From NCBI RefSeq assembly GCF_002118315.1, contig NZ_MTSZ01000012.1:16706-80705 (forward strand): a DNA stretch of 64,000 nt, in the 5' to 3' direction. The DNA is from Kiloniella majae. GTDB lineage: Bacteria; Pseudomonadota; Alphaproteobacteria; Kiloniellales; Kiloniellaceae. A model generated the notes under the pieces. It was not told the origin of the DNA. It saw only the letters and a program-made list of their open reading frames with translations, and ran no database searches. Position 1 is the first letter of the stretch. Each line of letters starts with the position of its first letter. Below are positions 52,329-60,209 of this stretch, piece after piece. Both the position numbers and the translations under genes were made by a program.

Positions 52329-53888
52329 ATGGCGTATACGTCAACAACTGGAGACAGTATTCTCAAAGGGGTGAATGTTCCCCTTTTTGCTGTTACCGGC
52401 GGCTTTATTGCGGCGTTTTGCGGCTTGGCACTGATTGATATTGATTTACTGAAAGAATTGGTCAACGCGGGTTTTGGCTGGTCTGTTCAGATTTTTGGTG
52501 CCTATTGGCAAGTATTGCTTTTGCTAACGTTTGTTATTGGTCTTTTTATGGCCTTTAGTGGGCGTGGTTCTGTTGTTCTTGGGAAACTGGATAAGCCAGA
52601 GTTTACCGTTTTCCAATGGGGTGCCATGATTATGTGCACCTTGCTAGCTGGTGGCGGTGTTTTCTGGGCCGCGGGCGAGCCAATGGCACACTTTCTTTCC
52701 CCACCACCTCTTTTCGGCGTTGAGGCGAAAACTCCTGAAGCAGCATACCCTGCACTGGCACAGGCCTTTATGCACTGGGGCTTCTTGGCATGGGCAATTC
52801 TTGGTGCGCTGACCACTGTCGTCTTAATGTACTATCATTACGAAAAGGGTTTGCCACTTGCCCCGCGTACCTTGCTTTATCCGGTTTTTAAAGAACGTGC
52901 TCTAAAAGGTCCAATAGGCCTTATTGCTGATGCATCATGTATCATCGCCGTTGTTGCTGGAACTGTTGGTCCAATTGGTTTCCTTGGTTTGCAGGTTAGT
53001 TATGGTCTCCAGGATCTCTTTGGCCTTTCAGATGGCTTTGCCTCTCAAGCTGTTGTTATTGCGGTGTTGGTTGGTATTTACACGGCTTCTGCAGTTACAG
53101 GTGTAAACAAGGGTATTCAAATTCTCAGCCGATTTAATGTTGTCTTGGCATGTGGATTGTTGATCTTCATGTTTTTGTTTGGCCCGACAGCCTTTATAGT
53201 TGATAGTTTTGTACACAGCTTCGGCGTTTATGTTGACAAGTTTATCCCGATGGCAATGTTCCGTGCTGAAAGTGGATGGCTTGGTTGGTGGACTGTTTTC
53301 TTCTGGGGCTGGTTCCTGGGGTATGGTCCGTTGATGGCGATGTTTATTGCCCGTGTGTCCCGTGGGCGGTCAATTCGTCAGATCGTAATCATGCTGTCAA
53401 TCATTGCACCAATCGTGACCTGTTTCTGGTTTACCATCGTGGGTGGTTCAGGCATTGCGTTCGAGCTAGCTAATCCAGGTTCTGTCTCTTCAGCGTTCGA
53501 AGGCTTTAATCTGCCGGCTGCATTGTTGGCAATTACCAAACAGCTTCCAGCCGGGTTCTTGATCTCTGTTCTGTTCCTTATTCTGACAACTGTTTTTGTC
53601 GCCACGACAGGTGATTCCATGACCTATTGTATCTCGGTTGCTATGTCAGATAGCGATACACCAAGTACACCCGTTCGTGTGTTCTGGGGTATTGCAATGG
53701 GCGTTATGGCGATCATTTTGATCTCGCTGGGGTCAGGGGGCGTTAGTGCGCTGCAATCCTTTATTGTTGTGACTGCAGTCCCTGTTTCATTGGTGCTATT
53801 GCCATCCTTATGGGCTGCACCGCAAATAGCGGGTATGTTGGAAAAGCGTGATCGGGAAAGTACAACGCCGATTGCTGCAGAGGCCTAA
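52329..53888 (+). CDS. BCCT family betaine/choline/carnitine-type transporter
   Basis: A 519-residue inner-membrane protein with about twelve hydrophobic segments. The BCCT signature appears as WWTVFFWGWFLGYGPLMAMF followed by IARVSRGRSIRQ. Earlier features include QWGAMIMCTLLAGGGVFWAA and a GEPMAHFLSPP stretch. Relatives import glycine betaine, choline, carnitine or DMSP using sodium or proton gradients. The tail is short, unlike osmosensing BetP. An AGGGAG site precedes the start. It is likely the uptake step for the cluster's substrate and could also supply betaine or DMSP to the neighbouring catabolic genes. Confidence 0.9.
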   Translation: MAYTSTTGDSILKGVNVPLFAVTGGFIAAFCGLALIDIDLLKELVNAGFGWSVQIFGAYWQVLLLLTFVIGLFMAFSGRGSVVLGKLDKPEFTVFQWGAMIMCTLLAGGGVFWAAGEPMAHFLSPPPLFGVEAKTPEAAYPALAQAFMHWGFLAWAILGALTTVVLMYYHYEKGLPLAPRTLLYPVFKERALKGPIGLIADASCIIAVVAGTVGPIGFLGLQVSYGLQDLFGLSDGFASQAVVIAVLVGIYTASAVTGVNKGIQILSRFNVVLACGLLIFMFLFGPTAFIVDSFVHSFGVYVDKFIPMAMFRAESGWLGWWTVFFWGWFLGYGPLMAMFIARVSRGRSIRQIVIMLSIIAPIVTCFWFTIVGGSGIAFELANPGSVSSAFEGFNLPAALLAITKQLPAGFLISVLFLILTTVFVATTGDSMTYCISVAMSDSDTPSTPVRVFWGIAMGVMAIILISLGSGGVSALQSFIVVTAVPVSLVLLPSLWAAPQIAGMLEKRDRESTTPIAAEA

Positions 53889-53904
53889 GCTGTTTTTGTC
53901 ATGA

Positions 53905-53934
53905 ATTCAGGGGAGAAAATTTTCTTCCCTGAAT
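53905..53934 (+). other. Hairpin between BCCT gene and 569-aa protein gene
   Basis: attcaggg (53905-53912) pairs with ccctgaat (53927-53934); the inner bases can extend the stem. No T-run follows. It may reduce read-through or stabilise the transporter mRNA. Confidence 0.4.
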
Positions 53935-53958
53935 AACTCGAGTTCATTGGAGGTTTGT

Positions 53959-55668
53959 GTGACTACGCAACTACATAGCACAAATTCAATTTCACTCCGA
54001 CCGCCTCAACAGGTCATGAAACTGGATCGTTTGGGCTCTTTCCATCAAACGAGATTGAGCTTTATGCGCGCAGTAATGCGTCGTTTAAAGCGTGATAACT
54101 GGACCTTCGAATGTCCTGTCTGGCGCATAAATGAGCAGGGTGAAGGTGTTGTCGTCTATGTGGCAAAGGGGCCTGAACGCAGCTATAGCATGGTTTGTTT
54201 TGCCCATGATCTTGATCCTGCAAAACGGTCTGATCGTGTCATTGCCGAAGCGTGGGATACGACCTTTGCTCTTTATGACGGTGTCATTGGTGAAAACGAT
54301 ATCGAGCGTCTGTCACGGAATGTCCCCAAACAGGAAGCCGGACGGTGTTTGGAGAGCGAGCTTGTTCTCTCTCGGGCAAATAAAAGCGTTCGTTTGTTTG
54401 AATATGTCGTCAGCGAACTTGCTGCGGGCAGACAGCCAGATCAAGCCGAATTGAATAAAGTTGGTTATCTGATGCGTACAACCGCCGTTTATGGGAACGG
54501 CAAGCTTGGTATGGCGGATCGAGACCGAATTGCTAACCGTTCAGAAATGTTGGGTCCGTTCCGTGCTGAAATGCTGGCGGTTTGGCTCATTAGGAATTTT
54601 GTATCTGATTATGTTGAACAAATGGCCGCCTATCGGTCACCAGAAACCGCTGTAAAGTTGGAACCAGAAATTCGACGTAGCCTGGGGGTTGGTAATTCAA
54701 CAGGCCTGGGGATGGCGCCATTTTTGGTCAATCACCCGATACTATTACACAGCTGGATACATGCACGTGAAAGTGCGCTGGCTCGTATCCGTGCCTTACC
54801 CTCCATGACAGCTGCGGCAAGAAACCACTATGAAGTGTATCTTGAAAGTGCTCATTTATCCCTCGACCGTTGGTTTACAGTCGATGAACGGCAAGCCGAA
54901 CGCGTAGCCGTTCTTCGGCGTGACCTGGAAAAGCTGAACGCTCTATCGCTGGATACATTTGTTGATGATGATCTGCCATGGGATAAGCTTTATCGTTGGG
55001 GTGAAACAAAACTATCTTTGGAAGGGCAAGAACTACTTGTTAGTTTACTACTTGAACCACATGCCGAGATTGTCGATGCCTATGCATCTGTGATGTATGC
55101 AGAAGAAAACGATAACTTCCGAATTAATGGCTCTCAAAGTGTTGCTGATCTTCTGGTCGCACTGGAAGAACACTATAGCTGGGCTTTGTCCGTGGACTAT
55201 GACAAGCACCCAAATTCTGTTTTCTTCTGGTATGTATCGGAAGAAAAGCTGGAACCAAGGTTGGGGTCCAGAGGCGAAGAACCTGGGGATAATCTGGAAC
55301 AACCGCTATCGATTGGGCGGGATGCTGCTCGCCTATACAAAGATTTACTGAATGCACAAACAGATCAGAAGATTGGTACTTTCCTGATTGATTATCCGGA
55401 ACACCGTCTGATTGCACGAAGAGTACAGTTAACCCAACGCTATCCTTATGCTGAAATTCAGGACAACCTGATCGGGGAAGATTTGCTACCTGTTGATCTC
55501 TTGCGCTGCAAATTGTCTTTCTTTGGTGCGACACGCTTTGATCCACGTTCTGATCGTTGGGTACGTATTACTATGTTCCAAAATGCTCCCTATCCGCACG
55601 AGTTAGCAACTATGGATGAAGATAACTGGGCCTATCCTATGGATATTCGTGAAGAGGGGAGTTTGTGA
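53959..55668 (+). CDS. Uncharacterised 569-aa protein paired with DUF3726
   Basis: I do not recognise a named domain. The protein is soluble, without signal peptide or membrane segment. It has a start such as LRPPQQVMKLDRLGSFHQTR, a mid-region RSEMLGPFRAEMLAVWLIRN, a GLGMAPFLVNHPILLHSWIH segment, and a C-terminal YAEIQDNLIGEDLLPVDLLR and RDAARLYKDLLNAQTDQKIG. The conserved-looking histidine/tryptophan stretch HPILLHSWIHARESALARIR could form an active site. GTG 53959 is chosen from TGGAGG at 53948-53953. The stop overlaps the next start by one base, implying tight coupling with the DUF3726-like protein. The role is unknown. Confidence 0.72.
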   Translation: MTTQLHSTNSISLRPPQQVMKLDRLGSFHQTRLSFMRAVMRRLKRDNWTFECPVWRINEQGEGVVVYVAKGPERSYSMVCFAHDLDPAKRSDRVIAEAWDTTFALYDGVIGENDIERLSRNVPKQEAGRCLESELVLSRANKSVRLFEYVVSELAAGRQPDQAELNKVGYLMRTTAVYGNGKLGMADRDRIANRSEMLGPFRAEMLAVWLIRNFVSDYVEQMAAYRSPETAVKLEPEIRRSLGVGNSTGLGMAPFLVNHPILLHSWIHARESALARIRALPSMTAAARNHYEVYLESAHLSLDRWFTVDERQAERVAVLRRDLEKLNALSLDTFVDDDLPWDKLYRWGETKLSLEGQELLVSLLLEPHAEIVDAYASVMYAEENDNFRINGSQSVADLLVALEEHYSWALSVDYDKHPNSVFFWYVSEEKLEPRLGSRGEEPGDNLEQPLSIGRDAARLYKDLLNAQTDQKIGTFLIDYPEHRLIARRVQLTQRYPYAEIQDNLIGEDLLPVDLLRCKLSFFGATRFDPRSDRWVRITMFQNAPYPHELATMDEDNWAYPMDIREEGSL

Positions 55669-56375
55669 TGGAACGCTATTCCTTGAATGAAATCGAAGCT
55701 TCTGCACGCAAGGCCGCGCGTGGAGCTGGTATGTCCTGGGGCTTGGCCGAAGAAGCGGGGAAAGCGACACGTTGGTTGGCAGCACGTGGTTTGCCAAACG
55801 TTTGCTTGCTACTTTCTTTGCTAAAGATCAACGATGGCAAAGTTTATAGTGAGTTGAGACCTCAATCCTTGGACCTAGATATCTGGAACACGCCAAACGG
55901 GCCCCTGTGCCCTGTGATCAGTGGCAGCGCGTTGAATGATTTCGCTGATCGTCTATTGGATGGTCATGAGATCGTTCTGGAATCAGTTACATCACCGACA
56001 TTGATACTTCCCATATTGGGGCGTGCAGCAAAAGCTATTGGTAAAGGGTTCTCTGTGTCCTGGTTTTCAGGTTCTGGGGAAGCAGTAAAAATTATTATTG
56101 CCCCTGATGTTCTTTACTTGGAACAAGGCAGAGTTGAAGACCTCGGAATTGAGCAGGCTGAGCGAGTTACTGTCACGGGTATACTTTCCGACCTATCAAA
56201 TCTGAGAGCAGAGAAATCGGGGACTGGGACAATCATCGAACGTGTTGTTCAGGGTGTCCCCCTGAGTTCAGAAAATTGGACTGATTTGCAGTTCTTTGCT
56301 GCAAGAACCTATGTCCCGGCTACAGAAGAGTCTCGTCTTAAAGGGGCGGGCGCGGGCCTTAGCGACAACGATTAA
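55668..56375 (+). CDS. DUF3726-like protein
   Basis: A 235-residue soluble protein whose start (MERYSLNEIEASARKAARGA, then GMSWGLAEEAGKATRWLAAR) matches my memory of the DUF3726 family, which has no known function. The remainder is mixed alpha/beta: VISGSALNDFADRLLDGHEI, SPTLILPILGRAAKAIGKGF and a C-terminal VPATEESRLKGAGAGLSDND. It is translated from an ATG overlapping the preceding stop (TGATG), so a complex with the 569-aa partner is likely. It is followed by an Ldh2-type dehydrogenase 46 bases on, suggesting a part in that pathway. Confidence 0.7.
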   Translation: MERYSLNEIEASARKAARGAGMSWGLAEEAGKATRWLAARGLPNVCLLLSLLKINDGKVYSELRPQSLDLDIWNTPNGPLCPVISGSALNDFADRLLDGHEIVLESVTSPTLILPILGRAAKAIGKGFSVSWFSGSGEAVKIIIAPDVLYLEQGRVEDLGIEQAERVTVTGILSDLSNLRAEKSGTGTIIERVVQGVPLSSENWTDLQFFAARTYVPATEESRLKGAGAGLSDND

Positions 56376-56421
56376 GTTTTAAAACGACAAATATTAAACA
56401 ATAAAAATAAAGGTAAAACAC

Positions 56422-57435
56422 ATGGTTGAAACTGTAACGATGAGTGTATCCGAGATTGAAGCTTTTGCACTTAAGGCTTTGATTGCTGCAGGAACAACAG
56501 AAGCCAATGCAGCTTCTTTGGCGCGTTCAGTTGCGGCCACGGAACAAGATGGCATTGCTTCTCATGGTTTGGCCTATGTTCCAACCTATTGCTTGCACGT
56601 TGAGTGTGGCAAGGTAGATGGTGCTGCTGTTCCTGAATTGGATGTTGTTCGCCCAGGTTTGGCGATTGCTGATGCAAAAACAGGTTTTGCTCATCCAGCA
56701 ATTGATCTCGGATTTGATTGGCTGCTCAAAGCTGCGCGTGAGCAGGGGATTGCTGCGCTAGGATTACGTAACTCCTATAACTGCGGTATTCTTGGGTATC
56801 ACACAGATCGTCTGGCATCATACGGCCTTCTGGGCATAGGGTTTACCAATGCACCTGCTTCTGTCGCACCTGTTGGTGGAAAAAAAGCTGTTGTTGGTAC
56901 CAACCCTTTCTCTATTGCCGTACCAGGTGCCGCGGGCGAAACACGTATCCTGATTGATCAGAGTGCTTCTGTGATCGCTAAAAGTGAAGTGATGAAACAT
57001 GCCCGTGAAGGCAAAGCTATTCCTGAAGGATGGGCACTGGGACCAGATGGTGAACCAACGACAGATCCAGATGTTGCCCTAAAGGGGACCATGATCCCGA
57101 GTGGTAGCTATAAAGGTTTTGGTACAGCCTTGATGGTAGAATTAATGGCTGCTGCTATGACAGGGGCGACCCTTGGTATTGATGCGAGCCCATTTTCCGG
57201 CCCTGTCGGAGGACCACCAAAAACGGGACAGTTCTTTATTGCTATTGATCCAGAACTTTCTTCAGGTGGTGCATTCTCACAACGCGTAGATCATTTGATC
57301 GAAGCAATTGTTGGTCAGGATGGGGCACGATTGCACGGCGCTGAACGTTTTGAAGCGAGAGTCGGTGCAGATAAAAATGGTGTTGCCGTAAATGCTGCAA
57401 TTGTTGAAAAGGTTAAGGAATGGGCTGATCGTTAA
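56422..57435 (+). CDS. Ldh2/malate dehydrogenase-family oxidoreductase 2
   Basis: A 337-residue NAD(P)-dependent dehydrogenase with AATEQDGIASHGLAYVPTYC (family histidine), LGLRNSYNCGILGYHTDRLA, GIGFTNAPASVAPVGGKKAV, VGTNPFSIAVPG and GSYKGFGTALMVELMAAAMT. It is homologous to the protein at 47576-48577. Family reactions include reduction of 2-oxo acids, ureidoglycolate and cyclic imino acids. It is the last gene of the ALDH-M19-BCCT-unknown run and is closed by a long stem-loop. Confidence 0.85.
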   Translation: MVETVTMSVSEIEAFALKALIAAGTTEANAASLARSVAATEQDGIASHGLAYVPTYCLHVECGKVDGAAVPELDVVRPGLAIADAKTGFAHPAIDLGFDWLLKAAREQGIAALGLRNSYNCGILGYHTDRLASYGLLGIGFTNAPASVAPVGGKKAVVGTNPFSIAVPGAAGETRILIDQSASVIAKSEVMKHAREGKAIPEGWALGPDGEPTTDPDVALKGTMIPSGSYKGFGTALMVELMAAAMTGATLGIDASPFSGPVGGPPKTGQFFIAIDPELSSGGAFSQRVDHLIEAIVGQDGARLHGAERFEARVGADKNGVAVNAAIVEKVKEWADR

Positions 57436-57484
57436 AGTTAAAGTTTTAAATGCATTATCTTTTGTAGTGTATTGAATACGTGTG

Positions 57485-57526
57485 ATTAAAGGGAATGTTT
57501 TCAGTTATGAGATCATTCCCTTTAAT
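57485..57526. terminator. 13-bp perfect stem-loop between converging genes
   Basis: attaaagggaatg (57485-57497) is the exact reverse complement of cattccctttaat (57514-57526), with a 16-base loop. It lies between the Ldh2-type gene and the convergent GlxA regulator and probably ends transcription in both directions. Confidence 0.7.
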
Positions 57527-57558
57527 GTTAAAGCCAAGTTCTGTTCAGTATGAAATTA

Positions 57559-58539
57559 TCATATCTTTGGTCGTGTATCCTGCCTGTGCGAGGAGGGAGG
57601 CGAACCGTATTTTTCTTGAAAGGCTTTAGAAAAATGTGCAGAGCTGGAAAAGCCTGTTGCAAGTGCAATTTCTGTCAATGAGAGTACTGTTTGTTCAATA
57701 AGATTATAAGCCTTTTCCAATCGTAAGTTTCGATAAACAGACATCGTGCTCTGTCCGATTTTATCGATGAAAACCCTGTTTAATTGACGGGAACTTATTG
57801 ATGATAATAAGGCGAGTTGTTTTAAGCTCAAAGGATCTGCAATATGGTTTTCCATAATTTCGAGCGTTTGAATGATAGCGGGGTGATGTGTGCCAAAGCG
57901 TTCTATCATTCCAGATCGCTGAGGATCGCCTGACGGTCTGACATCGGTATGAATGAACCAGTCACTGACTTTTCTGGCAAATTCCGGTCCGTGAATTTCA
58001 CATTGTAACGCATGCATCATATCCAGTGGGGCAACGCCACCTGCGCAAGTGAGACGATCTCGGTCCATGATGTAAAGGCTTCGTTCAAGTAATAGTGTAG
58101 GGGTGTTTTCCGAGAGCGCTGCGGCATGTTCCCAATGCACGGTCATCCTGTATCCCTTCATTACACCTGCATTGGCGAGGATAACAGGGCCACCGGAAAC
58201 CCCGCCCAACCGTACCCCATGCCGTGCTTTGTTACGTAACCATTGGAATATTTGTTCATCGTCAAAGCTGGATGGATCTCCACCAGCAACAACGAGGATA
58301 AGATCATAATCACGATTGTCTGATATAGCCCCCGTTGCATGGATCACAGCACCACTTGAACTTATGACTTCTTGTCTGTTTTCTATGGCAATGTGATCAA
58401 CCTTATAGAGGTGTTTTTTACCAAGAAGGTTGGCAGCACGTAAGGGTTCTATGACTGATGAGTAGGACATCAAGGCAAAACCATCGATTAGCAAGATGCC
58501 AATTTTATATGTTTTTTCAGGTAAAAGATGGTTGTCCAT
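57559..58539 (-). CDS. GlxA family regulator (DJ-1/PfpI plus AraC HTH) 3
   Basis: A 326-residue protein with a DJ-1/PfpI sensor domain (KIGILLIDGFALMSYSSVIE, later RLTCAGGVAPLDMMHALQCE) and an AraC domain (LSLKQLALLSSISSRQLNRV and LTEIALATGFSSSAHFSKAF). It is divergent from soxB across 87 bases. SouR and GbdR of Pseudomonas have this architecture and activate sarcosine oxidase genes, so this is the likely activator of soxBDAG (inference). Confidence 0.88.
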   Translation of the reverse strand: MDNHLLPEKTYKIGILLIDGFALMSYSSVIEPLRAANLLGKKHLYKVDHIAIENRQEVISSSGAVIHATGAISDNRDYDLILVVAGGDPSSFDDEQIFQWLRNKARHGVRLGGVSGGPVILANAGVMKGYRMTVHWEHAAALSENTPTLLLERSLYIMDRDRLTCAGGVAPLDMMHALQCEIHGPEFARKVSDWFIHTDVRPSGDPQRSGMIERFGTHHPAIIQTLEIMENHIADPLSLKQLALLSSISSRQLNRVFIDKIGQSTMSVYRNLRLEKAYNLIEQTVLSLTEIALATGFSSSAHFSKAFQEKYGSPPSSHRQDTRPKI

Positions 58540-58626
58540 ATTTTATAAGTAAACGTCTTTTTTGTGAAATCTGAATCTTTATATCACTGTTCTAGTAGAA
58601 AAAGGCAACATAATTGAGAATATGTG

Positions 58627-59892
58627 ATGAAACACCGAGGCACAAAATACTCTGGCTTTAAAGTTATAAAAGAAGCGTTGACCGGACATAAAGGCTGGAA
58701 ACCTGTCTGGCGTACTCCAAGACCAAAAAGCGAGTATGATGTGATCATTGTCGGTGGCGGTGGTCACGGCTTGGCAACAGCCTATTACCTAGCCAAAGAA
58801 TTTGGCATCACAAACGTTGCTGTTCTTGAGAAAGGTTGGATAGGTTCGGGAAATGTTGGGCGTAATACAACGATTGTGCGGTCCAATTATCTTTTGCCGG
58901 GGAATGAGCCTTTTTACGAGTTTTCCATGAAGCTATGGGAAAACCTTGAACAGGATTTCAATTACAATGCCATGGTGTCTCAACGTGGAATTTTAAATCT
59001 TTTCCATAACGATGCTGGTCGGGATGCCTATGCACGTCGCGGGAATGCGATGATCCTTGCCGGAGCTGATGCTGTATTGTTGGATCAGGACGGTGTTCGG
59101 GAAATGTATCCTTGTCTTGACTTTGAAAATGCGCGCTTCCCGATCAAAGGTGGTCTATTGCAACCTCGTGGTGGCACCGTTCGACATGATGCTGTTGCCT
59201 GGGGCTATGCGCGTGGTGCGGATAACCGGGGTGTTGATATCATCCAGAACTGTGAAGTAACAGGCATGGTGATTGAAAACGGTATTTGTCGCGGTGTTGA
59301 AACCAGTCAGGGAATAATTAAAGCCAAGAAAATTGCGGTTTGTGTTGCCGGATCATCCAGTCGCGTAATGTCCATGGCCGGAATGCGGCTTCCAATTGAA
59401 AGTCACGTTTTGCAGGCTTTTGTCTCAGAGGGTTTAAAACCGATATTGCCCGGGGTCGTGACTTTTGGTGCCGGGCATTTTTATGTTTCACAATCAGACA
59501 AAGGCGGTTTGGTTTTTGGTGGTGATATTGATGGCTACAACAGCTATGCCCAACGCGGGAATTTACCGGTTGTTGAAGACGTCTGTGAAGGGGGTATGGC
59601 CTTGATGCCAATGATTGGTCGCGCCCGCTTGCTGCGCATGTGGGGTGGTGTGATGGATATGTCCATGGATGGATCACCCTTTATCGATAAAACACATATT
59701 GATGGCCTCTATTTTAATGGTGGCTGGTGTTACGGTGGTTTCAAGGCAACGCCAGCAAGTGGTTGGTGCTATGCCCACCTCTTGGCAAAAGATGAGCCAC
59801 ATCCTGTGGCGACGGAATATCGACTGGATCGTTTCAAACGCGGAGCGATGATTGATGAAAAGGGCATGGGTGCCCAACCGAACTTGCATTAG
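58627..59892 (+). CDS. soxB: Sarcosine oxidase subunit beta
   Basis: A 421-residue FAD/FMN-containing subunit. The FAD motif is YDVIIVGGGGHGLATAYYLA, with GSGNVGRNTTIVRSNYLLPG next. H187 in VRHDAVAW corresponds to the covalent FMN histidine of heterotetrameric sarcosine oxidase. It oxidises sarcosine to glycine, with the methyl group passing to tetrahydrofolate. The ATG at 58627 is used; a GTG at 58624 is possible. It is first of the soxBDAG operon, and soxD begins 12 bases after its stop. Confidence 0.95.
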   Translation: MKHRGTKYSGFKVIKEALTGHKGWKPVWRTPRPKSEYDVIIVGGGGHGLATAYYLAKEFGITNVAVLEKGWIGSGNVGRNTTIVRSNYLLPGNEPFYEFSMKLWENLEQDFNYNAMVSQRGILNLFHNDAGRDAYARRGNAMILAGADAVLLDQDGVREMYPCLDFENARFPIKGGLLQPRGGTVRHDAVAWGYARGADNRGVDIIQNCEVTGMVIENGICRGVETSQGIIKAKKIAVCVAGSSSRVMSMAGMRLPIESHVLQAFVSEGLKPILPGVVTFGAGHFYVSQSDKGGLVFGGDIDGYNSYAQRGNLPVVEDVCEGGMALMPMIGRARLLRMWGGVMDMSMDGSPFIDKTHIDGLYFNGGWCYGGFKATPASGWCYAHLLAKDEPHPVATEYRLDRFKRGAMIDEKGMGAQPNLH

Positions 59893-59903
59893 GAGCACAG
59901 AAA

Positions 59904-60209
59904 ATGATCATTCATCATCCTCTTCTGGGGCCTCGTGATGCTTCAGAATTTGTTTACAAAGGTGATGCATCCCTTATCGACCGACCTGACTGGAAAGCCG
60001 ATAATGCGGCTGACCTGTTTCACGATTATCTCTATCTGCGCGATAATCCCGCAGGGGAACACTGCGAGCTTTGGTATCATGAACAGGGGGATCGTTCTTG
60101 GTTGGTTGTAACCCGAAATACCCTGACCCATGATATTACCAATGTAGAGCTGGCCCGCGATGTCGCGCTTGCCAAACAGGCAAAAAAATCAGGCCGAGGT
60201 GAAAAATGA
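59904..60209 (+). CDS. soxD: Sarcosine oxidase subunit delta (variant lacking most zinc ligands)
   Basis: A 101-residue subunit with the family plan: GPRDASEFVYKGDASL, YLRDNPAGEHCELWYHEQGD and TRNTLTHDI. Canonical SoxD binds zinc through a CPxCG motif near residue 6 and a later HxxxC pair. Here the first motif reads HPLLGPRD and the later one HEQGD, so three cysteine ligands are missing. AGGAG lies at 59891-59895. The stop overlaps the soxA start (ATGA). Confidence 0.92.
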   Translation: MIIHHPLLGPRDASEFVYKGDASLIDRPDWKADNAADLFHDYLYLRDNPAGEHCELWYHEQGDRSWLVVTRNTLTHDITNVELARDVALAKQAKKSGRGEK

